Below, one piece after another: positions 46,071 through 57,135 of a stretch of DNA of 64,000 bases. Position 1 is the first letter of the stretch. Each line of letters opens with the position of its first letter. The translations under genes and the position numbers were made by a program. Under the pieces are notes generated by a model. It ran no database searches. It was not told where the DNA came from and worked only from the letters and a program-made list of their open reading frames with translations. Source of the stretch: Strigops habroptila (lineage: Eukaryota; Chordata; Aves; Psittaciformes; Psittacidae); the NCBI RefSeq assembly GCF_004027225.2, contig NC_044278.2, positions 97,704,743-97,768,742 on the forward strand, written 5' to 3'.

Positions 46071-48625
46071 TACTTATGTAAGAAGTCTTGGACACTCTGC
46101 TTCCAGTTTTGTTGTTCATAATATTACATCTATAGAGCAGTATTTTCTGTTCTTCAGCTTTTAAAAACAGGTGACTTCAAGATGCATTACCTTAAAGTAA
46201 GTGGCAGAGCTGATTTTTTCATATTTAAGCACGGTGAGCTCTTTTTATGTTCATGTAAAGAGAAAAATGCAATTTCATTAATGTTTCGACAGTGCACATC
46301 AGTTTATTTCAGAAGGCTGAGGAAGCTTTTGATCTTGTCTGAAAATTAATGAACTAACGAACAGAGAAAGAAGCAAGCAAGAAAAATGAATCATCCTCAT
46401 TTTTATTCTGCAACTTTCCCATAAAGAAAAATAGGTGTATGTGGTGAATAGATACAGCAGATTTGTCTCTCTACCAGAAAATTCGAAGCCTATGGACATG
46501 GTGTGAAACAGAACTATACAACACATGGAAAGCAGATGAACTCAGAGGAAGGGGGGCTGGGACCAGCTTTGCTGCACTGAAGATTGTAATGCTCAGTTAC
46601 ACATTTGCTTAGTAATACCATAGTCATCTTCCACATAATCACTCTGGTTTTTCACATATGGTCTTAATAACTCATCTGATCTTCTGATGACTACCAGGCA
46701 CAGCCTCAGAATAACACAAAACAAAGTCTCTGTCTTATCTTGAAGGAATAACATGTCAAAAGTGTAAATTCTTGATCATTTGCTGAACACATTATAGAGA
46801 ATATCTTTCCTTCCATAAGATTTTAAGTGAATATATATATTTTAGATTTTAGTTGATATGTATAGTGCCTTTCATGTTTTCAAAACCAAAACTGACCTTT
46901 TAGAAAACTTCAGAAAAACTCGGGTCAGCCCTTACTTTCATGTTCTAATGAAATGTCAAAAGTTAGCTCATGCAATTGGCTCAGCTAGAGCCAGCTATTT
47001 TCTGAACCAAAGGCATACAAAGCAGTGCAGGGCTAATTTCAGACCTGACAGTCTTTCTTTCCTCCATTAAAGTGAATCAGGTCAACTGGAGAAATATTTA
47101 TTTGGACTTTGAGTTTTAAATGTGAAGCAGCCTCTTGAGCTGGAACCATTTTGTTCCTCACTGAAGTCTTTCAATTTAGCACTTAGATTATATCAACATT
47201 GTACATTTAACTCTATTTTTCACTCAGGCTTTGCCCAGTACTGTTCCTCCTCTGTCTTTCATCCAGAAAAAAAACCCCGACACAGATTTTGGAGATCTTT
47301 AAGCCTAGTTACTAAAGCAAACACCCTTCAAATCAGGCCTCCTTTTGGGAGAAGAGAGGTGATGATGTGAGCAGATGCCGATGTTAACTGAGAGATAATA
47401 GGACCAGAAAGATGATACCCAAAGACAATGTTACTTCTAGGTGCCACTACAGCTTGAGTTGTTAACACCAATACAAATTCTGGATTTTAACTTAAATGCT
47501 AACATTGCAAGATTTATTACTGTTGTGACGTAGTCCCAGTAGTCAAAGAATATAAGGAAGATGGAACTTTTTGCATAATGATACTATCAGACTAGTTAAT
47601 AGCTAAGAAAAGCTCCTAACAAAATGTTCTTGTATACAAACCCTATCTGTTTTTACCAGCCATTCTCATTATTGCCTCAATATTACAAAACATTCTGACT
47701 TTGACTGACGATTATAAGATACTTATTGAGTTGAGAATCTCTCAAGCTCAAATGCAAGAAAAGCAGAAGAAAAGAAGAAAAGAGAAGTACTTGTAACTTT
47801 GAGACAGGCTATTCAGCCTTAATTAATTCAGCCTGTCTTTTGCAAGAGATTTTTTCTCCTTTAAGTTGTATACAGAACAGTTTCTAGAACTCATCTTTTC
47901 TCCTGTGCATAGTTATCTTTATTTCTGTACAGCAAGAATATGGAGCCCTACAAGAGATGCTCAGGTCAAAAAAAGGACAGGCTTAAGCATTTACCTCATG
48001 TCAAAACCACTTATATTTATGACAAAGTCCAAGAATTTTGAAAAGAAGGATACATATGTAGTACAGCCCTGGGGTACAGTGCTTATGCATTGCCTTCATA
48101 CGTTAGTCTTGTGTGTATTTGCTTTATTTAATTGCACCTTAAGGCTTACAAAGAAGAAGAAGCACCTTTTAAAATACATTAAACATGACACACATACCAT
48201 CTATAATATACCAGCCATGTTAGGAACCTGTGGATCTATTATAAGAAAGGAAATAAATCTGCTTTGATAGTTTTCAGCATTGTTAAACACTGGGTCTTTC
48301 AGGGGAACAACATTCACTTGCTAACAAAGCAGGTCAGCTAAGTAGACCCTGTGTCTCACAACAGCATCAGTTACTTCCCTGAAGTACTTAAAAAAATCTT
48401 AAAAGGCAGAAATTAGAAGAAACAAAAAGATGGAAAGGGAGAAGAAAGTTATAACAGGCAACCCGGAGGCAGTGTGATTAAGCCGTGCCACTTGAAATTA
48501 TTGATTTAATTGGCTGGTTAAATTGCCAAACCAAAAACTGTTCAAGATGAGGTGGGGTTATCCTTAAGTCACGGAAGGTGCTTGTTTAGTCAGACTTCCT
48601 TTTTGCTTTGAGAGTGTCATGTGTG

Positions 48626-48670
48626 GGGATTTGTAGTCTGTCCTGGTCTGCGTGATTGTGGAATTGTAGT
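48626..48670. promoter_or_regulatory. two ACTACAA-type (ZNF143-like) motifs
   Basis: Minus-strand ACTACAAATCCC (48637-48626) and ACTACAATTCC (48670-48660) lie 33 bp apart in the same orientation. ACTACAATTCC is known as a conserved vertebrate promoter/insulator motif bound by ZNF143. The surrounding 200 bp is mildly richer in G+C. No transcript is visible, so function is inferred only. Confidence 0.35.
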
Positions 48671-48967
48671 CCAGCAGTAACATCGGATCCCCACTACCAT
48701 TTTTCATTTTGGGAATCAATGGCAGCCTTCTTCTGACAAAGTGCTATTTCTTCCCTAAGAAGGTTTTTTGTTTGTGATTTGAAGCAAACTGGGTGTAATT
48801 AATTTGTCTCCTTCGAAAAGCAACTCTACAAAAATATTGAATTTTCCATAGGTGTACATCACTGGCAGTTCATAGATTAGACAAAAGCCTCAGAGACCTC
48901 ATTTACAGTGGTGGCCATCTAGATTCCAGATCAAATTTAGATGCTGAACAAAAGCCCTGGTCTGCAA

Positions 48968-49000
48968 GAAGATGAAGATGATGAAGATGGTGGTGGTGAT
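48968..49000. repeat. GAT/GGT trinucleotide patch
   Basis: Imperfect GAA/GAT units followed by three GGT units. Short simple-sequence tract. Confidence 0.7.
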
Positions 49001-51560
49001 TACTAGGGGAAAACTGTAGGGTGATATAAAAAAAAAACAAACAGAAAACCCCCTGTGTTTTGGTGGACTCCTGCTGAAAGAAACTTGGATCTGTGAGTGA
49101 AGGAGCTACCTACTGTTGCTTTGTTCTCACCAAAATGTTTGGAAAACACAGCAATATTTATGAGCAAACAGAACTGCATCAAAGACATACCTAAGCTATC
49201 ACCAGATATTCCAACAAACACAAAGTGCAAGACTCAACATTTTGACTATCTGCTAGGTGGCAAGGGTATAACAACATAAAGAAAAATAAGGAAGAGTTTG
49301 GATCTGTAATCAACCCACCTAATTTCTAATTTAAATGATTAGAGTAGGAGTAGATTCACACTTGGACCCAATGCTAGTCAAAAGTGTGAGATACCTCCAG
49401 AACAAGACTCATACCAACAATTAGATTTGGCTGTATAGGGACTCCAGAGCAAATATGGGGATTCTGGAAAAAATTCAAGTGATTCTGGAATAGAAAAATA
49501 AATGGGAAAAAATCCAGACTACAGTGTTTTTAAGAGAAATACATAAACCCCATTTACTTACCAAGACAAATAATAGAAGACATTCTTATTTCATAAGCAG
49601 ATAGATACACTTATTTGGTTGAAATGATAATTTCATATTGCACAGAACTTAATAATTCAGGGGCATATTTTCTAAATGTTTTTCAAACACAGTTGTGTAT
49701 TGTTCTGTTGTGCTCTGATAATTCAAGGTTTTCTGAGAGAACAACTTGTCTTGGTCACTTGCCCCAGTGCATTATGAGTTCAATTTTAAGTCTTGAACAT
49801 TTTCCTGAATGTGATTAAAAAAAAAAAAAGAAAAAAAGTAGTTTCTAACAATTCTAATAACTTTTTTAGGGAAGGTAAAAGCAAGTGGAAGTCACAATCA
49901 GTACTTTTGCTTAGGAGTAATTCTTAGACTTCATATGAGACCATTCATCCATAAAATAAAAGAAAATAACATAAAATTGCTTTGACAAAAATAAGCAACC
50001 TTCATGTATTTTGAAATTGGTGAGTTGTTCTGGCTAACATTTAGCGAATGTTGGGGGAAAAAGTCCTTTTCAAATTTAAGATTTCAGTCATGTACTTGAA
50101 TATTAATCCCATTATATCTTTTCCTCCTTTTTGTTTTCTTGTGCAAGAATATTCAAATATTATTTCCAGCTCTATTGCTGTCTCAGCGACATCATTAAGA
50201 AGACTTTTCAAAGATTTTTTTTTAACTGTTTTTGAAATATATTGTCCTCTGCATAAGAAACCAATTGGAGACGGTCCTGTTAGGTATTACTCAATGACAA
50301 AATTAATTTATAAAAAACTCCTCCAAAACCAGAATGTATGGTTTGGGGATTCTGCTTTATCTAATACTGTGGCATTACTGGAAGTTCTGTGAGAAGGTAT
50401 CAAAGTCCCTTGACCATTTAATGTCTTCTGGATCTTGGCTTCTTTTAATTCTCACTGTCTCTCAGAATACCATGATTGCAAAGGGGAAACTTTATGCCAG
50501 AGAGAGCTGAAGCAGTTAAGCTCATTCAGAAGGAAGCCCTCCCAAAGAAACTGTTCAGAAGGGCTTTTAGGGAGAATGGAAGTTCACATCCGAGAAGACA
50601 GCTTAAAATCTAAGGAATTTTGTAACTAGAGCTCTTAACTAGAGCACCAGGTCCCACTCCTGGCTGAAATTTATCAAAACCTGTTCCCCACATAATCAAT
50701 GTAAGATTAACAATGGACAGACTTTTCTGTGTCTGGATCTGTATCTTCCTATAAATGTTTCACTTTCATCTGTTATTATTGTAGTTTCTCTGTTCCTAAA
50801 ATGCATCTCAGTCCATTTTTTTAAGTGATACTTGCCATCATATAAGACTTTTTCTCCTCTCAGAGGATTTCAGAAAGCACCTTTGGTGTCATAGAAACCT
50901 GTTCCTTTAAGACTTGTCAGAGGTAACTTGAACTTGTCTTGAAATAGCATCAGACCAAAGTTTCAAAATGAAAAAAAATGAAGCTTAGCAATTGCTTAGC
51001 AAATTGTACTTGTCATCTCCTCAAGGTGGAAGATTTTCTCCCTAAAGCTTTCTTTTTCCAGGTCAGCTATAAATATTCTTCAGCATCAATATTGAAAGTT
51101 TGTTCTTGTGCTGTCTTTTAAAGGCTTAGTTCTGCTTTGAAACGTATACCTGCAAAAGTAAAGGAGCAGAAAAACATCCTCTTTAATCCCTGCCCAAATA
51201 TATGCAGGTGAATAGGGACAAAAAGTTATTTCCTTATAATTTTTAATTTATTCAAAGGGGAAATGCACCTAGGAATATGATCCATGGCAGTTTTTTTATC
51301 CTGTTGCACTGCAGTCTCTCCCCTGTTCGTTGAAGTAGTCTTTATTTCTACCTTTTTTCCTGCAATATCTCCCATTTCCACTTTTGTGTCCCTTACTTCC
51401 TCTTTCCTTTTATATAGTATTTCAACAATGCCATATAGCACTTAAATTTGATGAAAAGTGTTTCAAGCTGAGCAACATGGTATTGAATTAATTAGGTAGT
51501 TAAATTTAGCACAAGGAGCCCATCTCTTACAAGGTTAGTTCCCCTGATGCTTGAAACTCA

Positions 51561-53000
51561 GAATCAGAGAATCATAGAGTGGTTTGGGGTGGAAGGGACC
51601 TTAAAGATCATCTAGTTCCAAGCCCCTGCCATGGGCAGGGACACCTTCCACTAGACCAGGTTGCTCAAAGCCCTGTCCAGCCTGGCCTGGAACACTTCCA
51701 GGGATGGTGCAGCCACAGCTTCTCTGGGCAGCCTGTGCCAGTGCCTCACCACCCTCACAGTAAAGACCTTCTTCCTTATACCTAATCTAAATCTCCCCTC
51801 TGTCAGCTTAAAGCCATTCCCCCTTGTCCTGTCACTACATGCCCTGTAAAAAGTCTCCCTACAGACTTCTCGTAGGCATCCCCACCACAGGACTGTTACA
51901 AGGTGTCCCCAGACCCTTCTCTTCTCCAGGCTGAACAAGCCAGGGTTGGTCTTGTTCAGCCCAGCTCTCTCAGCATGTCTTCACAGGAGAGGTGCTCCAG
52001 CTCTCTGATCATCTTCGTGGCCTTCTCTGGACCCACTTGAGCAGGTTCACATGCCTCTTGTGTTTGGGACCCCAGAGCTGAATGCAGCACTGCAGGCAGG
52101 GTCTCACACAAGAGCCAAGTAAAAGGGGAGAATCACTTCCCTCAACTTGCTGGTCACACTCCTTTTCATGCGGCCCAGCATATGGTTGGCTTTCTGGGCT
52201 GCAAGCACATGTTGTTGGGTCATTGTCAGCCAACACCCCCAAGTCCTTCTCCTCAGGGCTGCTCTCAATCCATTCCACGCCCAGCCTGTATTTATATGTG
52301 GGATTGCCCCAACCCAGGTGTACGACCTTGCACTTGACTTGGTTGAACTTCCTGAAGCTGGCATTGGCCCACGTCTCAAGCATGTCAAGGTCCCCCTGGA
52401 TGACATCCCTTCCTTCCAGCGTATCAACCGGACCACACAGCTTGGCATCATCGGCAAACTTGCTGAGGGTGCACTCAATCCCACTGACCACATCACTGAC
52501 AAAGATATTGAATGTCACCAGTCCCAATACCAACCCCTGAGGAACACTACTCAACACTGGTCTCCTCTTGGACACTGAGCCATTGACTGCAACTCTTTGA
52601 GTGCAGCCACCCAGCCAATTCTTTATCCACTGATTGGTCCATCCATCAAATCCATCTATCTCTAGTTTAAAGACAAGGATATCATGCAAGACAGTGTCAA
52701 ACACTTTGCACAAGTCCAGTTGCTGTTCCCTTATCTACCAATGCTGTGGCTTCATCATAGAAGGCCACCAAACTGGTCAGTCATGGTTTGCCCTTAGTGA
52801 AGCCATGTTGGCTGACAGCATTCACCCCTTATTTTCTATGTGCCTTAGAATATTTTCCAGGAGTATCTGCTCCCTGATCTTTCAGGGCTCTGAGATGAGA
52901 CTGTCCAGACTGTAGTTCCCTGGGTCTTCCTTTTTCCTTTTTAAAAGTGGAGTTTATATTTCCCCTTTTCCAGTCAGCAGTAATTTCAGTGTCTTTGGCC
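51561..53000 (-). mobile_element. CR1 LINE, 5'-truncated, most of RT domain to 3' end
   Basis: Minus-oriented and the longest element here. The 3' end (51561 on) starts with an octamer-like GAATCAGAGAATCATAGAG. In sense the element encodes the KKEKGRPREL remnant of the KKGRKEDPGNYRP box, VFDTVLHDILVFKLEIDGFD, VPQGLVLGLVTFNIFV, FADDAKLCGPVDTLEGRD, YRLGVEWIESSPEEKDLGVL, FSLEKRRVWGHLVTV, then GNGFKLTEGRFRLGIRKKVF and RALSNLV. The 234-codon frame at 52009-52713 is the longest in the window and retains the FADD box, but the frame is broken before and after it, so the copy is inactive. The right end beyond about 53000 is unclear. Confidence 0.95.
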
Positions 53001-54489
53001 TGGAGGTTCCTGAAGATGCTGTGCAGAGCTCAGTCAGTGTTGGCCCATTGGGAAGTTCCAGTTGCCTCCTTGGAGTCAGCCCTACTGTCTATCCCAGTGG
53101 CTACCTGGATTGCTAATATTTTAACTTTCACTGTCTTATTTACCCTACACTTCTTCTGCTGCATTTTTCCACTTTTGCTGTAAAATCTTCCCTTTTCTTG
53201 CTTGATCTTTTGGAGAGCTCATGTGCATTGATCAGCTGTCTAGGTAGTGAAGGAAACAGTGTGGCCAGATCACCAAATAAAGCTGTTCCATCACTCAGAT
53301 ATAGTGTAGCGATTTAAAGATACCTGTTAGATTTATAAAAGTTTGGATTTTTTTTTTTTTTTTTCACTTAGAAATATGAGGTTTCAGGCCATCAGCATTA
53401 AGTTTGAGTTGCTTTCAATGGCACGAAGTACGTTTCATTAGTGAGTTACATTCACTTGTGCATTAATCTCTCCCCATGTGACACACCACTCTCTTGCCCA
53501 AGAAAGTTCCTACTTCTCTAGCAATGCTAATGATGGTTTCCTAAACACCCCATAACCCTCAGGCTTTTCTTTTGCTTTTATTTCCGTTGGTTGAATATTT
53601 TATCTCCCTTATGCATATTTTTATTTAGAGAAACTTCAGAGGGAAATAAAGTGAACATTTTCTCAAATAGGCTTAGAATCATCATGTCGGCTCTCATTTT
53701 CACTGCAGATGCAAAAGATAACAATGAATATACCAAGATTACAATGCTTACATGTTATAAAACAAACCTTAAAAAAAAAACACTTTAATTTTTTCTGTAA
53801 ATGAGTAGACAGACCCAGAAACTCTCCTGCTCCTGTACCTGTGTGATTGCAGCCTGCTGCATGTCTGTTACATAGTGTAGCATATGCAGTCACGGGAGCG
53901 ACAGTGATGGATGCCTCCACAATTTGATGAAATTCCATTCAATATTTTAAACAGCTATTTACTGATTCAGTGGAATTTCATGTACCTCAAGATGTGATAA
54001 AGTAAGAAATTTATTTTCTATTTAAAAGAAAGCAGATCTGGTTTAGAGAAGGTAGATAAGTAATTAATAGCAGAAAGATTTAATATGTACTTGATAGTAC
54101 AAAGAGGTCTGAACTAAAGAGGAAGACTACCAAGATCTAGCAACAGACATTTACGTGGCAAAGCTAAAGAAATGAAAACATCTGTTGTTGCTTTCTGAAG
54201 CCAAACAATGCTGCATGAAGTCATTAGTAGCTTTCTGTCCTTTTGAGAGAACCAAATCTCTCAACCAAGTTCCTCTAAACTTATTTTTGTGTACGTCTTA
54301 CACGTGGCAAATTTTTATTTGTTTTTGATTTTCAGCTGTGAATTGAATATTCAAATAATATAGGAACATACAAATTACTGTATGAGATCACACCCTGCAT
54401 TCTTGAGCTATGGTCTACATTAGATTGCGATTGGCAAAAAAATGCTTCACAGAAAAGTGTAAAATATTTTTAAAAACCCCACTAAATGA
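53001..54489. other. intergenic, no gene recognised
   Basis: Possible further decayed CR1 up to about 53260, a T-run at about 53348-53364, then AT-rich sequence up to the microsatellite. Nothing else supported. Confidence 0.5.
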
Positions 54490-54666
54490 GGGAAGGGAAG
54501 GGAAGGGAAGGGAAGGGAAGGGAAGGGAAGGGAAGGGAAGGGAAGGGAAGGGAAGGGAAGGGAAGGGAAGGGAAGGGAAGGGAAGGGAAGGGAAGGGAAG
54601 GGAGAAAAAAAGGTGAAAAATGAAAGGGAAAGGGAAAAGGAAAAGGAAAGGGAAAGGGAGAGGAAG
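54490..54666. repeat. (GGGAA)22 microsatellite with purine-rich tail
   Basis: Twenty-two perfect GGGAA units at 54490-54599, then an imperfect all-purine-like tail (GGGAAA/GGAAAA units) to about 54666. The plus strand has more than twenty G3 runs with AA spacers, a strong G-quadruplex pattern, and the polypurine strand could also form triplex DNA. Frames across it (GREGK repeats, or LPFPS on the other strand) are artefacts. Confidence 0.97.
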
Positions 54667-57042
54667 CTAATTTAATGGTTATGGTTTGGGGTTCTTTTTC
54701 ATGATAGTTCAGAATTTTATGCTGAAGCATCAGAACACTTGGTAGTTACAGACACCGTTCTTGTCCTGCCCTTTAATTGCAAAATAGATATATTTTTTAA
54801 CCTCTTATATGTCAAGAAGGTAAAACAAACCCACAAAATTTCCCCTCTTCACAATACAAAATGAATATTAACAGAATCTTGAATGACCAAATCATGATCA
54901 ATTCAAGAAGAAAAAATTAGAGAAATCCTATCACAGGGGTGACTATCTGCTGATATTCCTTTATATTCTTCTTTTATTATTAATGAAGAGAAAAATCATA
55001 TACATTTGTAATAATTTAGAAAGGCTTGTTATATTTTTCCTCACTCAGTTCTTTTGCTAGGAATAAGTGGGAGCAAACCTTTAGGTACTATAGAGAGAGA
55101 AGACTAATTTAAACCATCAAAAAGGTGTGTTTAGCATATATTAATTATTCATTCACCATTTTAATTCAATTTTTATTCAGTGAACAGACACTCATTGATT
55201 GTGAGTTGTCAAATGTAACAGTATACAAAAAAATAGGTAGATTGAATAGTCGTGTGGAGATGTTCATGTCGAACTATGAAGACCAGAGAAGACTAGATAA
55301 CTAGCAATGTTAATACACCGTTTTTGGGTCAGTTATTCTGTAATGCTCTAATCTCAGAACTTCAATGTCAAAGCTCACAAGTTATCATCTTAGGCACTAT
55401 CTATATTCACTCTGGTTTTATACTTTTTTTTTTTCTTTTTTTGCATCTTTGGTCGCTCTTGGATAAAGAACAGTTAGGAAAATGGACCTTTTTTGTGACC
55501 CAGTTTAGCCATTCTTATGTTTTCATAGACTTAAAATATGACACAGAAGTTCCAGCTGTAGATCCAGAATCCCATGGATATTACATAGGAAAATATGACT
55601 AGATGGGAAAAGGCAGATTATACAAACCTACAACTGTGAATAATTGTTGTATAGATGTTTTGTTCAGGATTATCTAGTATATGCTTTCCAAAAAACAACA
55701 CTACAACATGATTCCTAGCTTCTTTAATAATTGTAAATTCTTATGTAACCAAAAGCTATTATACATTGCAGGAATAGTGAACAAGCGTAACCGGTACCCC
55801 AGAATATTTCTCTAGATCAAATAGTTGAATGTTCAGAAAGAGATAAAAAAATATGAATATGTTTTTGACAATCTGAATTTCAATTAAAAGTATTTTTATA
55901 CAGCTCAGTAAGCAACTCTATGGTTAATTTCTTTACAAATAAGTCTTTAATGTTACAAATGGTGAATGTGACACAGCAAGTAATTTAATCATAGTAAAGT
56001 TGACCTGCTCTGTTAATCCTTGCTAATTACTTGTCTATATATATCTATTATGGCAACTGTGTCTGATATTAGACTTTTTTTCTTCTGTTGACTTAAATAA
56101 TGTGATGACAAATTTCCCATCCTCATTGCCCTGTTTCTCTACTGTGTTGTGGCAGTGTCAGCTTAATAGTACATTCAAAATCATAGTTACGCCTTTGAAT
56201 TCCACCCTAATTCATGGACCATGTTCTCTGAAGGATCTGAATACTGCTTTGTATCTTATCTATCATTTTTTACTAAGGCCTATTCCTGTCACTAGGCATC
56301 AAAGATAAATAGCTGATAAGAACTGATGGATGCTACTTGAAATACTTTTTTACATAAGCTCTAAATTGGATATAGTCTCAAAAAATACTTGGTTCCTCTC
56401 ATTAAGTTAGCTAAGGTAGATTTCTGCATTAATAAGGATGATATCATCTCTGCGTGGGAAGTATTGAAGAAACCAGGAAGCCATTTTACGCAAAGCTGGA
56501 ATCGCTACTTTAGGATGTTTTAGACAAAGTGTGTTTTACCTAAATGCATTTGGACATTAAAAAGGTGGACTACAGCTCATACTGTTGGAAGAAGTGTTGT
56601 GTGGTAAACTGTAAGGACTCTGAGAGAGTCTTACAGCTGTGTCTAGCAAGTAGACTGGACCAATAGAACTGGATCTGTAAAATTATATAGCTGATCTGAC
56701 ATCCACACTATATACTGTTAGATTTTTTCTGGTTTGGTTGGGTTTTTTCCCCACCTTCAAACCTAGCTTTAATCTCATATTAAGAACTTTGTCTTTTGTG
56801 TCTGAGATACATTAGACACACTCCTAGAATTGCTTCCAGTTGCTTCCAAGTGCTTTCATCTTCCAGTCTGGTTTCATCTGGAAGGAATCCCAGTCAAGCC
56901 TTCCACGACCATATTGTGATGCAAATCAAAGTGTAATAAGTGGGAGGAAAACCAGGAGATTCACTTCAAACGTACATTATTGATCTGAATTAACACATTA
57001 CTGTGGTAAAAAGAAAGATTAATACATATTTACAAAGGAGTA
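54667..57042. other. intergenic, no gene recognised
   Basis: AT-rich sequence with a T-run near 55425-55441. Short frames such as 55324-55602 have no motif. Nothing else seen. Confidence 0.5.
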
Positions 57043-57135
57043 GTGAGTGGGAGAGAAGAAGTGTACACTGTATTTCTAAGGACAACACTGGAATACTGTA
57101 TTTACTTCTGGTGTGCATATGTTTACAAGGATATT
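57043..57135 (+). mobile_element. possible ancient CR1 RT relic
   Basis: The open frame here reads LRTTLEYCIYFWCAYVYKDI, which parallels the CR1 box LVSTHLEYCVQLWCPKHKRD found at about 19140-19190. The nucleotides CACTGGAATACTGTATTTAC are also CR1-like. Only this box is recognisable, so the copy would be old and heavily decayed. Confidence 0.4.

Larger units (their letters stand above)
46071..51560. other. intergenic, no gene recognised
   Basis: AT-rich sequence. Notable bits are a purine-rich tract at about 47754-47789, paired ACTACAA-type motifs at 48626-48670, a GAT/GGT trinucleotide patch at 48968-49000, and A-runs near 49817-49839. The longest frames (133 codons at 47866-48267; 114 codons at 50048-50392) start at non-ATG or unsupported positions and show no domain. 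Confidence 0.5.

Noticed and set aside
47866..48267. 133-codon plus-strand frame
   Set aside because: It begins at a TTG rather than ATG, has no recognisable domain and has AT-rich composition like its surroundings.
50048..50392. 114-codon plus-strand frame
   Set aside because: No domain, no promoter or splice context, and codon content matches the AT-rich background.
52009..52713. 234-codon open frame as a host gene
   Set aside because: It is the reverse-transcriptase part of a CR1 element (FADD box, VPQG box) continuing into the CR1 3' end, so it is annotated as a mobile element.
54410..54730. GREGK-repeat and LPFPS-repeat proteins
   Set aside because: They are translations of the (GGGAA)n microsatellite in two directions.
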